A stretch of DNA of 64,000 bases from Limimaricola hongkongensis DSM 17492 (GTDB lineage: Bacteria; Pseudomonadota; Alphaproteobacteria; Rhodobacterales; Rhodobacteraceae). Location of the stretch: assembly GCF_000600975.2 (NCBI RefSeq), contig NZ_KK088652.1, forward strand, positions 186,001 to 250,000, read 5' to 3'. A program made the translations under genes and the position numbers. Positions 38,600 through 47,779 of the stretch are shown piece after piece; the stretch's first letter is position 1; the number at the start of each line of letters is the position of its first letter. Under the pieces are notes generated by a model. It saw only the letters and a program-made list of their open reading frames with translations. It ran no database searches and had not been told where the DNA came from.

Positions 38600-38805
38600 G
38601 AGGGGAAGCCTGCTGTCTTGTGACTGCTATATATTGTGAGCCAAACCTATAGCACCCGCGCCATATGGGGCGCAACACGCGATGCCGCCCGCGGCTGGCA
38701 GCCGCCGAGCATGGTGGCTAACAAGCTGTGATAATTGACTTTTCATGGGTTTTTGATGGAATCGAAGGGCGCGGTCAAGGCCGCGCGTCACGCAGGAGCC
38801 GGACC

Positions 38806-39093
38806 ATGCCGCGATCCCCGACGCCAGAGCCCTCCGAAACCGAGCTGATGCTCAGGGGATACGGGCTCACCACGGCCGAGCTTTTCTACCGGATGCCCGA
38901 CTATCGGCACGTGCTCAACAGCTATGTCTGGCAGGACTACGACCTTGCCCCGGATCACCCCAGGCTGTTCGAATTCATCGCGTTCTGGCAGGACGAGATC
39001 GAAGGGCCGCTGCATTCGGTGCGCTTCAGCCACCGCAAGCTGATCGCGCCCGGCGAATGGCGCAACGTGACCGGCGAGTTTCACTATCATTGA
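38806..39093 (+). CDS. usg: Usg-family protein
   Basis: A 95-residue protein matching the alphaproteobacterial Usg family. Typical residues are LRGYGLTTAELFYRMPDYRH, YVWQDYDLAPDHPRLFEFI and FWQDEIEGPLHSVRF. Function is unknown; in some species it is found near tryptophan genes. The ATG at 38,806 has AGGAG upstream. It is divergent from gyrA and converges with arginase across a long palindrome. Confidence 0.82.
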   Translation: MPRSPTPEPSETELMLRGYGLTTAELFYRMPDYRHVLNSYVWQDYDLAPDHPRLFEFIAFWQDEIEGPLHSVRFSHRKLIAPGEWRNVTGEFHYH

Positions 39094-39100
39094 GCGATGC

Positions 39101-39157
39101 GCCGGGGGTCCGGGGGCGCGGCCCCCGGACCCCCGGCGTATTTGCGGAACAAGGTCG
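39101..39157. repeat. 17-bp perfect palindrome plus junction repeat, copy 2
   Basis: A 17-base arm (39,101-39,117, GCCGGGGGTCCGGGGGC) and its exact complement (39,121-39,137) flank a three-base loop. The tag GCGTATTTG-nn-GAACAA follows at 39,136-39,157, as at 33,278. It fills the gap between the convergent usg and arginase genes and probably acts as a bidirectional terminator. It looks like a dispersed REP-type element. Confidence 0.85.
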
Positions 39158-39158
39158 T

Positions 39159-40082
39159 TCAGGCGCCGCGCGGCGTCGGGCGGTCGAACACCCGGCGCCC
39201 CATCAGCGAGGCCGCCAGCTCGACCATCAGCGCGGCGGTGCGGCCCCGCTCGTCGAGGGACGGGTTCAGCTCCACCAGGTCGAGCGAGCCGACGAGACCC
39301 GAATCCGACAGCATTTCCATCGCCAGATGCGCCTCGCGCACCGTCGCGCCGCCCGGCACGGTGGTGCCCACGGCGGGCGCCGCGGCGGGGTCGAGGAAAT
39401 CGACGTCGAGCGAGACGTGCAGGATGCCGTTTGCCGCCTCAACCTTGGCGAGAAACTCCGACAGCGGTTTGGCGATGCCGATCTCGTCGATCATCCGCAT
39501 GTCCACCAGCGTCGCCTCGCCATCCTCGAGCGCTGCGCGCTCTTCGGGGTCGACGCTGCGCAGGCCGATCATGCCGACCTGGCTGACCGGAACGGTGGCG
39601 GGCAGGGGCGGGAAGGCGTCAAAACCTTCGCGGCCCGTCACGTAGCCCAGCGGCGTGCCGTGCAGGTTGCCGGTGGAGGTGCTGTCAGGGGTGTGGAAAT
39701 CGCTATGCGCGTCGAGCCAGAGCACGAAGAGCGGGCGGTCGATCTCCTTGGCATGCGCGGCCATGCCGGCGACCGAACCGAGCGACAGCGCATGGTCGCC
39801 GCCCATGAAGATCGGAAAGCCGTTCGGGGCCTGTTCGCGCGCGGCCCGCATCAAGGCGGCGGTCCAGCCGACATTGAGCGCGAGCTCGTGCACGGCGGCG
39901 TTGCGCGGCGGCGCCACCTCGACCCGGTCGGGGGCGACGTTGCCGATGTCGGTCACTCCGTGGCCGAGCGAGGCGAGCGCCTCGGCAAGACCGGCGGTAC
40001 GGTAGGCGTCAGGGCCCATGAGGCAGCCGCGGCGTCGCTTGCCGCAATCCACCGGGGCGCCGATAAGGATGCAATCTGTCAT
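39159..40082 (-). CDS. rocF: Arginase
   Basis: A 307-residue manganese enzyme converting arginine to ornithine and urea. The metal-binding motifs are FMGGDHALS, WLDAHSDFHTPDSTSTGNLHG and SLDVDFLDP. NLHGTPLGY and the C-terminal DLVELNPSLDERGRTA also fit arginase rather than agmatinase. No transporter or regulator lies next to it here. It has no operon partner; dsbB lies 57 bases upstream on the same strand. Confidence 0.94.
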   Translation of the reverse strand: MTDCILIGAPVDCGKRRRGCLMGPDAYRTAGLAEALASLGHGVTDIGNVAPDRVEVAPPRNAAVHELALNVGWTAALMRAAREQAPNGFPIFMGGDHALSLGSVAGMAAHAKEIDRPLFVLWLDAHSDFHTPDSTSTGNLHGTPLGYVTGREGFDAFPPLPATVPVSQVGMIGLRSVDPEERAALEDGEATLVDMRMIDEIGIAKPLSEFLAKVEAANGILHVSLDVDFLDPAAAPAVGTTVPGGATVREAHLAMEMLSDSGLVGSLDLVELNPSLDERGRTAALMVELAASLMGRRVFDRPTPRGA

Positions 40083-40139
40083 GCGCGGATCATGACGCGG
40101 GGAGAAGCGGGGGGGAAGGGGTTTCCTCGGGTCGCCCGG

Positions 40140-40598
40140 CTAGCTGCGGCGCAGTGCCGAGACCCACAAGAGCACCAGCCCCGCCGAAAGCAGCGCGTTC
40201 CAGCTCGCCATCGACAGGCCGACCAGCTCCCAGCTGACCACGTCGCACATCACGAGCACCGGCCCGTCGGTCGACAGCAGGTCGCTCCCTGACAGCGCGC
40301 CGAGCCCCTGGCCCGTGCCGGTGCAGCTTGAAGGGCCTTCCCACCAGCCGCGCTCGACCCCGCTGTGAAACACACCGATCGCGGCCGTCGTGGCCGCCGC
40401 GAGCGCGCCCAGGGCCGGCAGGGCGCGGCCCGGCAGCACCAGCGCGATCAGGCCGATCGCGATGGCGATGCCATGCGGCCAGCGCTGCCAGATGCACATG
40501 GCGCAGGGCGGGTAGCCAAGGGCCTGAAAGACGAAGGCCCCGCCCAGAAGCGCGGCGGAGCCGAGCGTGGCGAGAAGCAGGGTCAGCTTGCGGCTCAC
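40140..40598 (-). CDS. dsbB: Disulfide bond formation protein B
   Basis: A 152-residue inner-membrane protein that reoxidises DsbA and passes electrons to quinone. Four hydrophobic segments are visible. The first periplasmic pair is CAMC in YPPCAMCIWQRWPHG; the second pair comes from SSCTGTG and LVMCDVVSW. GTG 40,598 has GAGG upstream and overlaps the stop of the YqaA-like gene, so the two are coupled. Confidence 0.9.
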   Translation of the reverse strand: MSRKLTLLLATLGSAALLGGAFVFQALGYPPCAMCIWQRWPHGIAIAIGLIALVLPGRALPALGALAAATTAAIGVFHSGVERGWWEGPSSCTGTGQGLGALSGSDLLSTDGPVLVMCDVVSWELVGLSMASWNALLSAGLVLLWVSALRRS

Positions 40599-41173
40599 AG
40601 GTACCTCGTCGCGTAGAACCCGGCGAAGAGCATGGCGCAGAACAGCGTGAAAACCAGCCCCAGCCGCCGCTCGATGAAATCGCGCGCCGGATCGCCGAAG
40701 CGGCGCAGGATCGCCGCCACGAGAAAGAACCGCGCCGCCCGCGCGATGATCGACGACAGGATGAAGATCGGCAGCGACAGCCCCGTCACGCCAGAGGCGA
40801 TGGTGATCACCTTGAAGGGAAAGGGCGTGACGCCGGCGATCAGCACCGCCCATGCGCCCCAGTCGTTGTAGCGCAGGCGGAATTCCTCGAACTTCTCGGC
40901 CTTGCCGTAGAGGTCGAGCACCCATTGGCCCACGGTTTCGAACAGCGCCGCGCCGATCCAGTAGCCCAGGAGCGCGCCGGCGACCGAGGCCAACGTGCAG
41001 ACCAGCGCGATCAGCCATGCCCGGCGCGGCCGCGCGAGGATCATCGGGATCATCAACGCGTCCGGCGGGATGGGAAAGACCGATGATTCGGCAAAGCTCA
41101 CCGCGCCGAGCGCGGGCAGCGCGTGGCGATGCGCCGCCAGAGAGATCGTCATGTCGTAAATACGGCGCAGCAT
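40595..41173 (-). CDS. YqaA/DedA-family membrane protein
   Basis: A 192-residue membrane protein. FAESSVFPIPPDALMIPMIL at the N-terminus and GVTPFPFKVITIASGV later are typical of the VTT/DedA superfamily, branch YqaA. Such proteins help move lipids or keep membrane potential. It shares a four-base overlap with dsbB (GTGA). It is divergent from the zinc metallopeptidase gene, with a 93-base gap. Confidence 0.85.
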   Translation of the reverse strand: MLRRIYDMTISLAAHRHALPALGAVSFAESSVFPIPPDALMIPMILARPRRAWLIALVCTLASVAGALLGYWIGAALFETVGQWVLDLYGKAEKFEEFRLRYNDWGAWAVLIAGVTPFPFKVITIASGVTGLSLPIFILSSIIARAARFFLVAAILRRFGDPARDFIERRLGLVFTLFCAMLFAGFYATRYL

Positions 41174-41266
41174 GGAACCCGGATCACCTGTGAAACGTCA
41201 ACTCTTCAGGACCACGGCCCCGCCGCGGGGTCAACCGGGCAATCGCCTGTCGAAAGGATCGGTGGC

Positions 41267-42121
41267 ATGAAGTGGCGCGGACGCCGTGGCAGCGGCAATA
41301 TCATCGACAGGCGCCGCGCGGGCGGACGCGGGCGCGGCGTCGCCATCGGCGGGGCAGGCGGGTTCGGCCTGCTGGCCGTGGTCGTGGTCGGCTATTTCCT
41401 CGGGGTCGACCTGACGCCGCTTCTGGATGACGGGCGCATGCAGGGCGGTGGCGGCGGCGAGATCACCGCCGCCGACGAAGAGGCGGCGCAGTTCGTCTCC
41501 GTCACCCTCGCCGATACCGAGGAGATCTGGACCGACATCTTTGCCAGCGAGCTGGGCCAAAGCTATGACCCGGCCGAGCTGGTGCTGTTCAAGGGGGCCA
41601 CGCAGTCGGCCTGTGGCGGCGCCTCCGCCGCGACGGGGCCGTTCTATTGCCCGCCCGAGGAACGGATCTTCCTCGACACCGATTTCTTCACGACGCTGGA
41701 GCGGCAGCTCGGCGCGCGCGGCGATTTCGCCGCCGCCTATGTCGTGGCGCATGAGGTGGCGCATCACGTGCAGCAGGAGCTTGGCATACTGTCCGAGGTC
41801 AACGCCCTCCGCCAGCGCAGCGACGAGGCGACCTCGAACGCGCTGTCGGTGCGGATCGAGCTTCAGGCCGATTGCCTGTCAGGGATCTGGGCGCGGCGGG
41901 CCGAGGCGATGTTCGGCGCGATCGAGCCCGGCGACATCGAGGAGGCGATGAACGCCGCCGCTCGGATCGGCGATGACACGCTGCAGCGCGAGGCGGGGCG
42001 CGTGGTGCGGCCCGACAGTTTCACCCACGGCACCTCCGAACAGCGCCAGCGCTGGTTCGCCACCGGCTACGAGCAGGCCAGCCTTTCTGCCTGCGACACC
42101 TTCGCGGCCGATCGCATCTGA
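41267..42121 (+). CDS. Zinc metallopeptidase, YpfJ/KPN_02809 type
   Basis: A 284-residue protein with one N-terminal transmembrane anchor (GFGLLAVVVVGYFLG) and a C-terminal neutral zinc protease domain. The zinc motif is VVAHEVAHHVQQELG. ELQADCLSGIWA supplies the third ligand region and is typical of the family. The Gly-rich linker with GGGGGE lies between anchor and domain. It acts on the membrane's outer face or inside; the sequence does not decide. The start at 41,267 has AAAGGA upstream. Confidence 0.88.
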   Translation: MKWRGRRGSGNIIDRRRAGGRGRGVAIGGAGGFGLLAVVVVGYFLGVDLTPLLDDGRMQGGGGGEITAADEEAAQFVSVTLADTEEIWTDIFASELGQSYDPAELVLFKGATQSACGGASAATGPFYCPPEERIFLDTDFFTTLERQLGARGDFAAAYVVAHEVAHHVQQELGILSEVNALRQRSDEATSNALSVRIELQADCLSGIWARRAEAMFGAIEPGDIEEAMNAAARIGDDTLQREAGRVVRPDSFTHGTSEQRQRWFATGYEQASLSACDTFAADRI

Positions 42122-42165
42122 CCGCGTTGACGGCCCCGCGCGCCCGGTCTATGCGGATCTGGCGT

Positions 42166-42250
42166 GCCGGTGTGGCGGAATGGTAGACGCAGCGGATTCA
42201 AAATCCGCCGCCCACAAGGCGTGGGGGTTCGAGTCCCCCCACCGGCACCA
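42166..42250 (+). tRNA. tRNA-Leu (anticodon CAA)
   Basis: The acceptor arms GCCGGTG and CACCGGC pair fully, and the CCA end is encoded. The anticodon stem GCGGA/TCCGC encloses TTCAAAA, giving anticodon CAA. A long variable arm (CGCCCACAAGGCGTG) marks a class II leucine tRNA. The T arm reads GGGGGTTCGAGTCCCCC. It is not next to the prophage end and shows no integrated element here. Confidence 0.97.
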
Positions 42251-42356
42251 GCTCATTTTTACCCCTTCGCGGCATATGCCGCCCCCCGGGGCTGGCCCAT
42301 GCGCGCCGCGCGCGCTAGGTCGGCCATGCGCGCCCAAGCGCCGCGGAGGACAGATC

Positions 42357-43532
42357 ATGCAACGTATCGCCACGGGCACCCGGCCCGATTTCGAGGACAA
42401 GGCCCGCGAGGCGGGCTTTACCTTTCACCACATGCATGGCGAGCCCTATTGGGACGAAGAGACCGTCTATGCCTTCGATCTCGACGAGGTCGAGACCATG
42501 ATCGAGGATCCCGCCACCGAGCTGCACGGGATGTGCCGCGAGGCGGTGGGGCACGTGCTGCGTTCGGACGCGTTGATGGAGCGGCTGTCGATTCCGCGCG
42601 ATCTGCGCCCCTTCGTGATCGAAAGCTGGGAAGCGGGGGAGCCCGAGCTTTATGGCCGGTTCGACCTTGCACATGACGGCGACGGCCCCGCCAAGATGCT
42701 CGAATACAACGCCGACACGCCGACCGCGCTGTATGAAAGCGCGGCGTTCCAGTGGCAATGGCTCGAGGACATGGTGGCGTCGGGCGCGCTGCCAGAAGGA
42801 TCGGACCAGTTCAACGGGCTGCACGAGGCGCTGGTCGCGCGGCTGGCGGAGATCTTCGCGCCCGACACCGACCTGCATTTCGCCTGCTTCCCCGACGACG
42901 CGGAAGATTACGCCACCACCGAATACATGGCCTGGGCGGCGCGCGAGGCGGGGCTTGGCGCCCATTTCGCGCCCATTCCCGAGATCGGGCTGACCGATGC
43001 GGGACAGTTCGCCGATGGCGAGGGCCGGGTGATCGGCGCGATGTTCAAGCTCTACCCGTGGGAGGACATGCTGCGCGACGATTTCGCCGAGGCGCTGCCC
43101 GGCGCGCGCTGCCGTTTTCTGGAACCGCCATGGAAGGCGGTCCTGTCGAACAAGGGCATCCTGCCGGTGCTGTGGCAGCTCAACGAGGGACACCCGAACC
43201 TGCTGCCCGCCTATTTCGAGGACGAGGCCGACACCCCGGCCGCCCGCGCCGCGCTGGCGCAGGGCCATGTCCGCAAGCCGCTCTTTTCGCGCGAAGGCGC
43301 GAGCGTGGACATCGTGACCCCCGACGGGGGCGAGCGCGCGCCCGACCGGAGCTATGACGGTCACGCCACGATCCTGCAGGCCTATCACCCGCTGCCCGTC
43401 TTCGACGGCATGCACCCGGTTGTGGGCGCCTGGATCGTGGGCGAAGCTTGCGTGTCGATGGGCCTGCGCGAGGATCGTGGCCGCATCACCCGCGACCTGA
43501 GCCGCTTCAAGCCGCATTTCATCCGCGCCTGA
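42357..43532 (+). CDS. Glutathionylspermidine synthase-like protein (YgiC type)
   Basis: A 391-residue ATP-grasp protein. LYGRFDLAHDGDGPAKMLEY with NADTPTALYESA is the ATP-grasp signature of the GSP_synth family; further on come PPWKAVLSNKGILPVLWQL and the GAWIVG end region. Bacterial YgiC/YjfC members lack the amidase domain of true GspS and have an uncertain substrate. GGAGGA precedes ATG 42,357. The next gene is a YgiB-like lipoprotein, the same pair as ygiB-ygiC in E. coli. Confidence 0.88.
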   Translation: MQRIATGTRPDFEDKAREAGFTFHHMHGEPYWDEETVYAFDLDEVETMIEDPATELHGMCREAVGHVLRSDALMERLSIPRDLRPFVIESWEAGEPELYGRFDLAHDGDGPAKMLEYNADTPTALYESAAFQWQWLEDMVASGALPEGSDQFNGLHEALVARLAEIFAPDTDLHFACFPDDAEDYATTEYMAWAAREAGLGAHFAPIPEIGLTDAGQFADGEGRVIGAMFKLYPWEDMLRDDFAEALPGARCRFLEPPWKAVLSNKGILPVLWQLNEGHPNLLPAYFEDEADTPAARAALAQGHVRKPLFSREGASVDIVTPDGGERAPDRSYDGHATILQAYHPLPVFDGMHPVVGAWIVGEACVSMGLREDRGRITRDLSRFKPHFIRA

Positions 43533-43555
43533 GCCGGCGCGAGGAGGAGACCCGC

Positions 43556-44155
43556 ATGACCACAGCCCCGACCCCGACCCCATCGCGCAAGCGGTCGCGC
43601 CACGTTCGCATCGCGCTGCTCGGTGCCGCCGCTTTCAGCCTCGCCGCCTGCCGCGAGGAGGAGGTGCCCTCCGCCGCCTTTCCGACGCTCGACGCCTGTC
43701 TCGAAGCCGCCGCCGGGCCGGGGACATGGGTGACCGAGGAAAGCTGCGAGCAGGGCTTCGGCGAGGCGCTCGAGGCGCATGTCGAGACCGCGCCGCGCTA
43801 TGACGAGGAGGCGCTGTGCGAAGCCGAGCATGGCGGCGAATGCATGGTCGAAGAGCGTCCCGGCGGCGGCGGGTCGGTGTTCCTGCCGCTGATGGCGGGG
43901 TATCTTCTGGGCAATATGCTCGGCGGGCGCGGTGCCATGGCGCAGCCCTTTTACGGCCGCTCCTCGGGCGGGTTCGCCACCCCCGGCGGGACGGTGCTCA
44001 ACAACGCGCGCGGCAGCACGACGCTGTCGCAGAATGCGTTCAAGGCCGGGCCGGTGACCCGCTCCGCCGCGCCGATGACCCGCGCCACCGTGAACCGCAC
44101 CGGCGGTTTCGGCGCCGCGCGCACCGGGACCGGTTCGCGCGGCTTTGGCGGCTGA
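43556..44155 (+). CDS. YgiB-like (DUF1190) lipoprotein
   Basis: A 199-residue protein. RHVRIALLGAAAFSLAACRE is a lipoprotein signal with lipobox SLAAC. The mature region has four Cys (DACLEA, ESCEQG, ALCEAE, GECMVE) and a Gly/Ser/Arg-rich C-terminus (FGAARTGTGSRGFGG), as in DUF1190 members. It begins 23 bases after the YgiC-type gene with GAGGAGG upstream, so the two form an operon. A hairpin (44,203-44,225) lies 48 bases after the stop. Confidence 0.85.
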   Translation: MTTAPTPTPSRKRSRHVRIALLGAAAFSLAACREEEVPSAAFPTLDACLEAAAGPGTWVTEESCEQGFGEALEAHVETAPRYDEEALCEAEHGGECMVEERPGGGGSVFLPLMAGYLLGNMLGGRGAMAQPFYGRSSGGFATPGGTVLNNARGSTTLSQNAFKAGPVTRSAAPMTRATVNRTGGFGAARTGTGSRGFGG

Positions 44156-44690
44156 GGCAGGGCGGCGGTCTATGCGCCGTTTGCGCACAATCTCGGGGCC
44201 TCGCGCCGACTGGTCAGGTCGGCGCAACGTGGATCATGTCGGAATTGGGGCGGGGGCGCGGCGTTCTTGTGGGAGTGGCGTGCGCCTGTTTGTTCCTCGG
44301 GGCGGGATAATGAAGGGGCGAGACCGGCCCGTTCTGGTGGATTTTCACGGGTTTTCCGCCGATCCATAAATTTCGTGTTTCCATTTTTCGCATAATCTGC
44401 CGGGACAGGGTCGCCGGGCTGTGCCGGTTTTGCCGGTAAGCGCCTGCCATGCACCATGTTTCGGACACTTTTCCCTTTGTCGCCCGCGCGGTGCGGGATA
44501 TTTATGAGCCAAGCCCGAGACGATCGGGGTACCAAGGATCTGCATGCGACCCGTGGGGGGAAACAGCAGGACATCGACAAGGCGCGCTGCCCAAATCGAC
44601 GCCAAAGGCATCCACCCGCCCTGCGGCGGGGTGGGCAAGGCCGGACCGAACGAATGCCGGGCCCTGCGCCCGCTGTGAAGGAGACGAGTG
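44156..44690. other. 535-base intergenic region before the Hint protein gene
   Basis: No convincing gene is seen; the open frames here have poor starts and no conserved look. It holds a perfect eight-pair hairpin (GCGCCGAC / GTCGGCGC, 44,203-44,225), possibly ending the YgiC-YgiB operon. An AT-richer zone at about 44,365-44,400 could hold a promoter. The Hint gene's ribosome-binding site (AAGGAGACGAG) closes the region. The length suggests a long 5' leader or regulatory region. Confidence 0.5.
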
Positions 44691-47006
44691 ATGGCGAACA
44701 AGCGGATCGACGGAACCCCCGGCGACGACACCCGGACCGGCGGGGCGGAGGACGAGACGCTGTTCGGCGGCGCGGGCAACGACACGCTCGATGGCGGCGG
44801 CGGGACCGACACGGTCTATGGCGGTGCGGGCGACGACCGGCTTTCGGGCGATGCGCATGACACGCTCTATGGCGGCGACGGCGCCGACACCTTCACCCCC
44901 GGCCGTGGTGGCGCGGTCTATGGCGGCGGGGATGGCGGCAGCGACGATCTCGACACGCTCGATCTGCGCGGCATGGGCAATATCTATTACAAGGACATCG
45001 TTTCCGACGATGACGGCAACGGGTCCAGCGGCTGGGTCCAGTTTCTCGACGAGAACATGCAGCCCACCGGCGAGCGGCTCGATTTCCATGACATCGAACG
45101 GTTCCTGAAGGATCCGCAGGGCAACAACGCCCCCGTCGCGCAGGACGACAGCGCCAGCACCGCGCAGAACATGGCCGTGACGATCGACGTGCTCGACAAT
45201 GACGACGACCCCGATGGCGATCCGCTGCGCGTCACCTCCGCCAGCGTGAGCCGCGGCACGGTGGAGATCCAGGACGACGGCACGCTGCGCTACACGCCCG
45301 AGCCGGGCTTCACCGGCGATGTCGTCATCGACTATGCCATCAGCGACGACCGGGGCGGCACCGACAGCGCGCAGGTCGCCCTGAACGTAAGCTGCCCCAA
45401 GGGCCCCGACGGCATCGTCGAGGGCATGGCAGGCGCCGACATGATCGACCTCGCCTATGAGGGCGATCCCGATGGCGACCGCGTCGACAATGGCGATGCG
45501 ATCCTTGGCGACGATGCCCCCGATGACGACCGGATCGAGGCTTATGGCGGCGACGACACGGTGCGCGCCGGGCTGGGCGACGATCTCGTCCATGGCGGGC
45601 AGGGTGATGACGACATCTCGGGCGGCGCGGGCAGTGACGAGATCTATGGCGGCGATGGCGACGACGTCATCGATGCGAGCGACGGCGACCGCGAGGCCGA
45701 CCTCGACCGTTTCGACAACCCCTATCCCGGGCTGGCCCGGGACCAGGATATCCATGACGATCGCGACACCGTCTATGGCGGCGCGGGCGATGATCGGATC
45801 CACACCGGCGACGATCGCGACACCGTCTATGGCGGCACCGGCGCCGACCGGATCGACGCGGGCATCGATGACGACCGCGTCGATGGCGGCGCGGGCGACG
45901 ACCACCTGATCGGTGGCGAGGGCAACGACACCATCTATGGCGGCGCGGGCGATGACACGATCATCGGCGGATTGGACCCGAGCCTGCCCGACTGGCTCAA
46001 CATCCGCGACGACGCGGGCGATCTCGTTACCGACAATGGCCGCGACACGCTGTTCGGCGGTGATGGCAACGACACCATCCTCGGCCAGGACGATGACGAC
46101 ACCCTCTTCGGCGGCGCCGGCGACGACACGCTCGACGGCGGCATCGACGACGACATCGTACATGGCGGTGCGGGCAATGACACGATCATCGGCGGGCAGG
46201 GCGTCGACAAGCTGTTCGGCGATGACGACCGCGACACCTTCCGGGGCGGCAATGGCGGCGACCGGGTGGTCGGCGGCGAGGGCGGCGACGATTACGACAC
46301 GCTCGACCTCGACGGCGCCGATGTCGACCGGATCGAATACACCTCCGACGACCGCGAAGACGGCATCGTCCACTTCAAGGACGGCTCGACCCTGCGCTTC
46401 GAGGAAATCGAGAACGTCGTGCCCTGCTTCACGCCGGGCACCGTGGTTGCCACGCCGCGCGGCGAACGGCTGGTCGAGGAGCTGCGCGAGGGCGACCGGA
46501 TCATCACCCGCGACAACGGCATCCAGGAAATCCGCTGGGTCGGTCACAAGGAGGTCGGCCCGGCGCAGTTCCTGACCAGCCCGCATCTCAAGCCGGTGAT
46601 GATCCGCGCGGGCGCGCTGGGGGGCGGCTTGCCCGAGCGCGACATGATGGTCTCGCCCAACCACCGGGTGCTGCTGTCGGGCGCGCGTGCCCAGCTTTGC
46701 TTCGGAGACAGCGAGGTGCTGGCCGCGGCCAAGCATCTCGTCGGATCGAAGGGCATCCACGAGATCGACGTGATGCGCACCAGCTACATCCACTTCATGT
46801 TCGACCGTCACGAGGTGGTGCTGTCGAACGGCGCCTGGACCGAAAGCTTCCAGCCCGGTGACCATACGCTCAAGGGGATCGGCGCGACCCAGCGCGACGA
46901 GATCTTCGGCCTGTTCCCCGAGCTGCGCGAGCGGCAGGGCATCGACGGTTATCGCGCAGCCCGCAAATCGCTCAAGCGCCACGAGGCGCGTCTGATGGTG
47001 GTCTGA
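44691..47006 (+). CDS. Secreted calcium-repeat (RTX) protein with cadherin-like domain and C-terminal Hint domain
   Basis: A 771-residue acidic protein. RTX-type nonapeptides (GGAGNDTLDGG, YGGAGDD, FGGDGNDT) occupy about residues 20-90 and 270-560. A cadherin-like/tandem-95 type unit lies at about 145-235 (APVAQDDSASTAQNMAVTID). The C-terminal Hint domain starts at PCFTPGTVVATPRGER, with the cleavage Cys preceded by VVP, and continues through WVGHKEV and MVSPNHRVLLSG. There is no Sec signal peptide, so type I secretion is likely, although no transporter is adjacent. Hint domains catalyse autoprocessing. ATG 44,691 has AAGGAG. Confidence 0.92.
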   Translation: MANKRIDGTPGDDTRTGGAEDETLFGGAGNDTLDGGGGTDTVYGGAGDDRLSGDAHDTLYGGDGADTFTPGRGGAVYGGGDGGSDDLDTLDLRGMGNIYYKDIVSDDDGNGSSGWVQFLDENMQPTGERLDFHDIERFLKDPQGNNAPVAQDDSASTAQNMAVTIDVLDNDDDPDGDPLRVTSASVSRGTVEIQDDGTLRYTPEPGFTGDVVIDYAISDDRGGTDSAQVALNVSCPKGPDGIVEGMAGADMIDLAYEGDPDGDRVDNGDAILGDDAPDDDRIEAYGGDDTVRAGLGDDLVHGGQGDDDISGGAGSDEIYGGDGDDVIDASDGDREADLDRFDNPYPGLARDQDIHDDRDTVYGGAGDDRIHTGDDRDTVYGGTGADRIDAGIDDDRVDGGAGDDHLIGGEGNDTIYGGAGDDTIIGGLDPSLPDWLNIRDDAGDLVTDNGRDTLFGGDGNDTILGQDDDDTLFGGAGDDTLDGGIDDDIVHGGAGNDTIIGGQGVDKLFGDDDRDTFRGGNGGDRVVGGEGGDDYDTLDLDGADVDRIEYTSDDREDGIVHFKDGSTLRFEEIENVVPCFTPGTVVATPRGERLVEELREGDRIITRDNGIQEIRWVGHKEVGPAQFLTSPHLKPVMIRAGALGGGLPERDMMVSPNHRVLLSGARAQLCFGDSEVLAAAKHLVGSKGIHEIDVMRTSYIHFMFDRHEVVLSNGAWTESFQPGDHTLKGIGATQRDEIFGLFPELRERQGIDGYRAARKSLKRHEARLMVV

Positions 47007-47011
47007 GCACA

Positions 47012-47028
47012 CGGGCGCCCCGCGCCCG
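47012..47028 (+). terminator. Hairpin after the Hint protein gene
   Basis: CGGGCGC-CCC-GCGCCCG is a perfect seven-pair stem located five bases after the stop, followed by AGAGTTT. The short T-run makes intrinsic termination possible but not certain. Confidence 0.5.
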
Positions 47029-47057
47029 AGAGTTTAACCAGCTGGCCGGGCGGGGGA

Positions 47058-47666
47058 TCAGATCCTTCCGCCCTTTTTCATGGCCTGCATGGCGCCCCAT
47101 GCCGCCCAATCCTCCGGCGTGTCGAGGTCGCGGGTCGCGGCGTTGCCCGGCAATGCCACCAGACGGGTTTTCCCGCGATAGGGGGCAAGCGCGCCACGCC
47201 CTCCCTGATCCCCGGACAGCGCGGCAAAGCGCGGTCGCAGCGCGGCGTCGCAGAACAGCGGGTGGCCGACGCGGCCCCGCGCCGAAGCGCCGCGCCAGAC
47301 GAGGTGCCCATCGTCGCGCGCCGCCGCGTCGATCACCCGCGCGATGGCCGCGGCGTCGAGATCGGGCAGGTCGGCGGGCATCACCCCGAAGCGCCGCGCC
47401 AGCGGCAGTCGCGCCACGCCGCCGCGCAGCGTGCCGCCCATGCCCTCGGCGCTCGAAGCGACCGGCAGCGCCACCGCGTCGAGCCCCGCGATCAGCTTTG
47501 CGCGCGCATCACCGGGCCGCAGCGCGACGAAGACCCGCGCCCCCGCCGCGATCGCCGCCATGGTCTGGCGGCGCAACAGCGGCACGCCGTCGATCTCGGT
47601 CGCCAGCTTGTCGGCGCCGCGCATCCGCGCCGAGGCGCCCGCGGCAAGGATCAACAGAGGAAACAC
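47058..47666 (-). CDS. MobA-like nucleotidyltransferase (molybdenum cofactor cytidylyl/guanylyltransferase type)
   Basis: A 202-residue NTP-transferase. LILAAGASARMRGADKLATE is the nucleotide-binding signature, and VMPADLPDLDAAAI carries the metal-binding Asp. GRVGHPLFCDAALRPRFAAL and a final LDTPEDWAAWG fit the MocA/MobA-like branch. I start it at GTG 47,666 with AAAGGAA upstream; the frame goes on to 47,741 without such a site. It is not next to other molybdopterin genes. Confidence 0.85.
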   Translation of the reverse strand: MFPLLILAAGASARMRGADKLATEIDGVPLLRRQTMAAIAAGARVFVALRPGDARAKLIAGLDAVALPVASSAEGMGGTLRGGVARLPLARRFGVMPADLPDLDAAAIARVIDAAARDDGHLVWRGASARGRVGHPLFCDAALRPRFAALSGDQGGRGALAPYRGKTRLVALPGNAATRDLDTPEDWAAWGAMQAMKKGGRI

Positions 47667-47779
47667 GTGCAACTTCCTTTCAGGGCCGGGCGTTGATCGG
47701 GGACGTGCCTGCCCCCTAAGGGCTGACGCGTCGGGTGCCAAGGATCGGTCAGGCCGCTCCGGAACGGAAAAAGAGGCCG

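Noticed and set aside
42166..42250. tRNA-Leu as attachment site of the prophage
   Set aside because: It lies about 15 kb from the prophage end, and the prophage boundary is clearly in ctrA.
44456..44860. Open frame before the Hint gene that could be an extra gene
   Set aside because: It is Arg-rich low-complexity sequence, lacks a ribosome-binding site and overlaps the start of the Hint protein in another frame.
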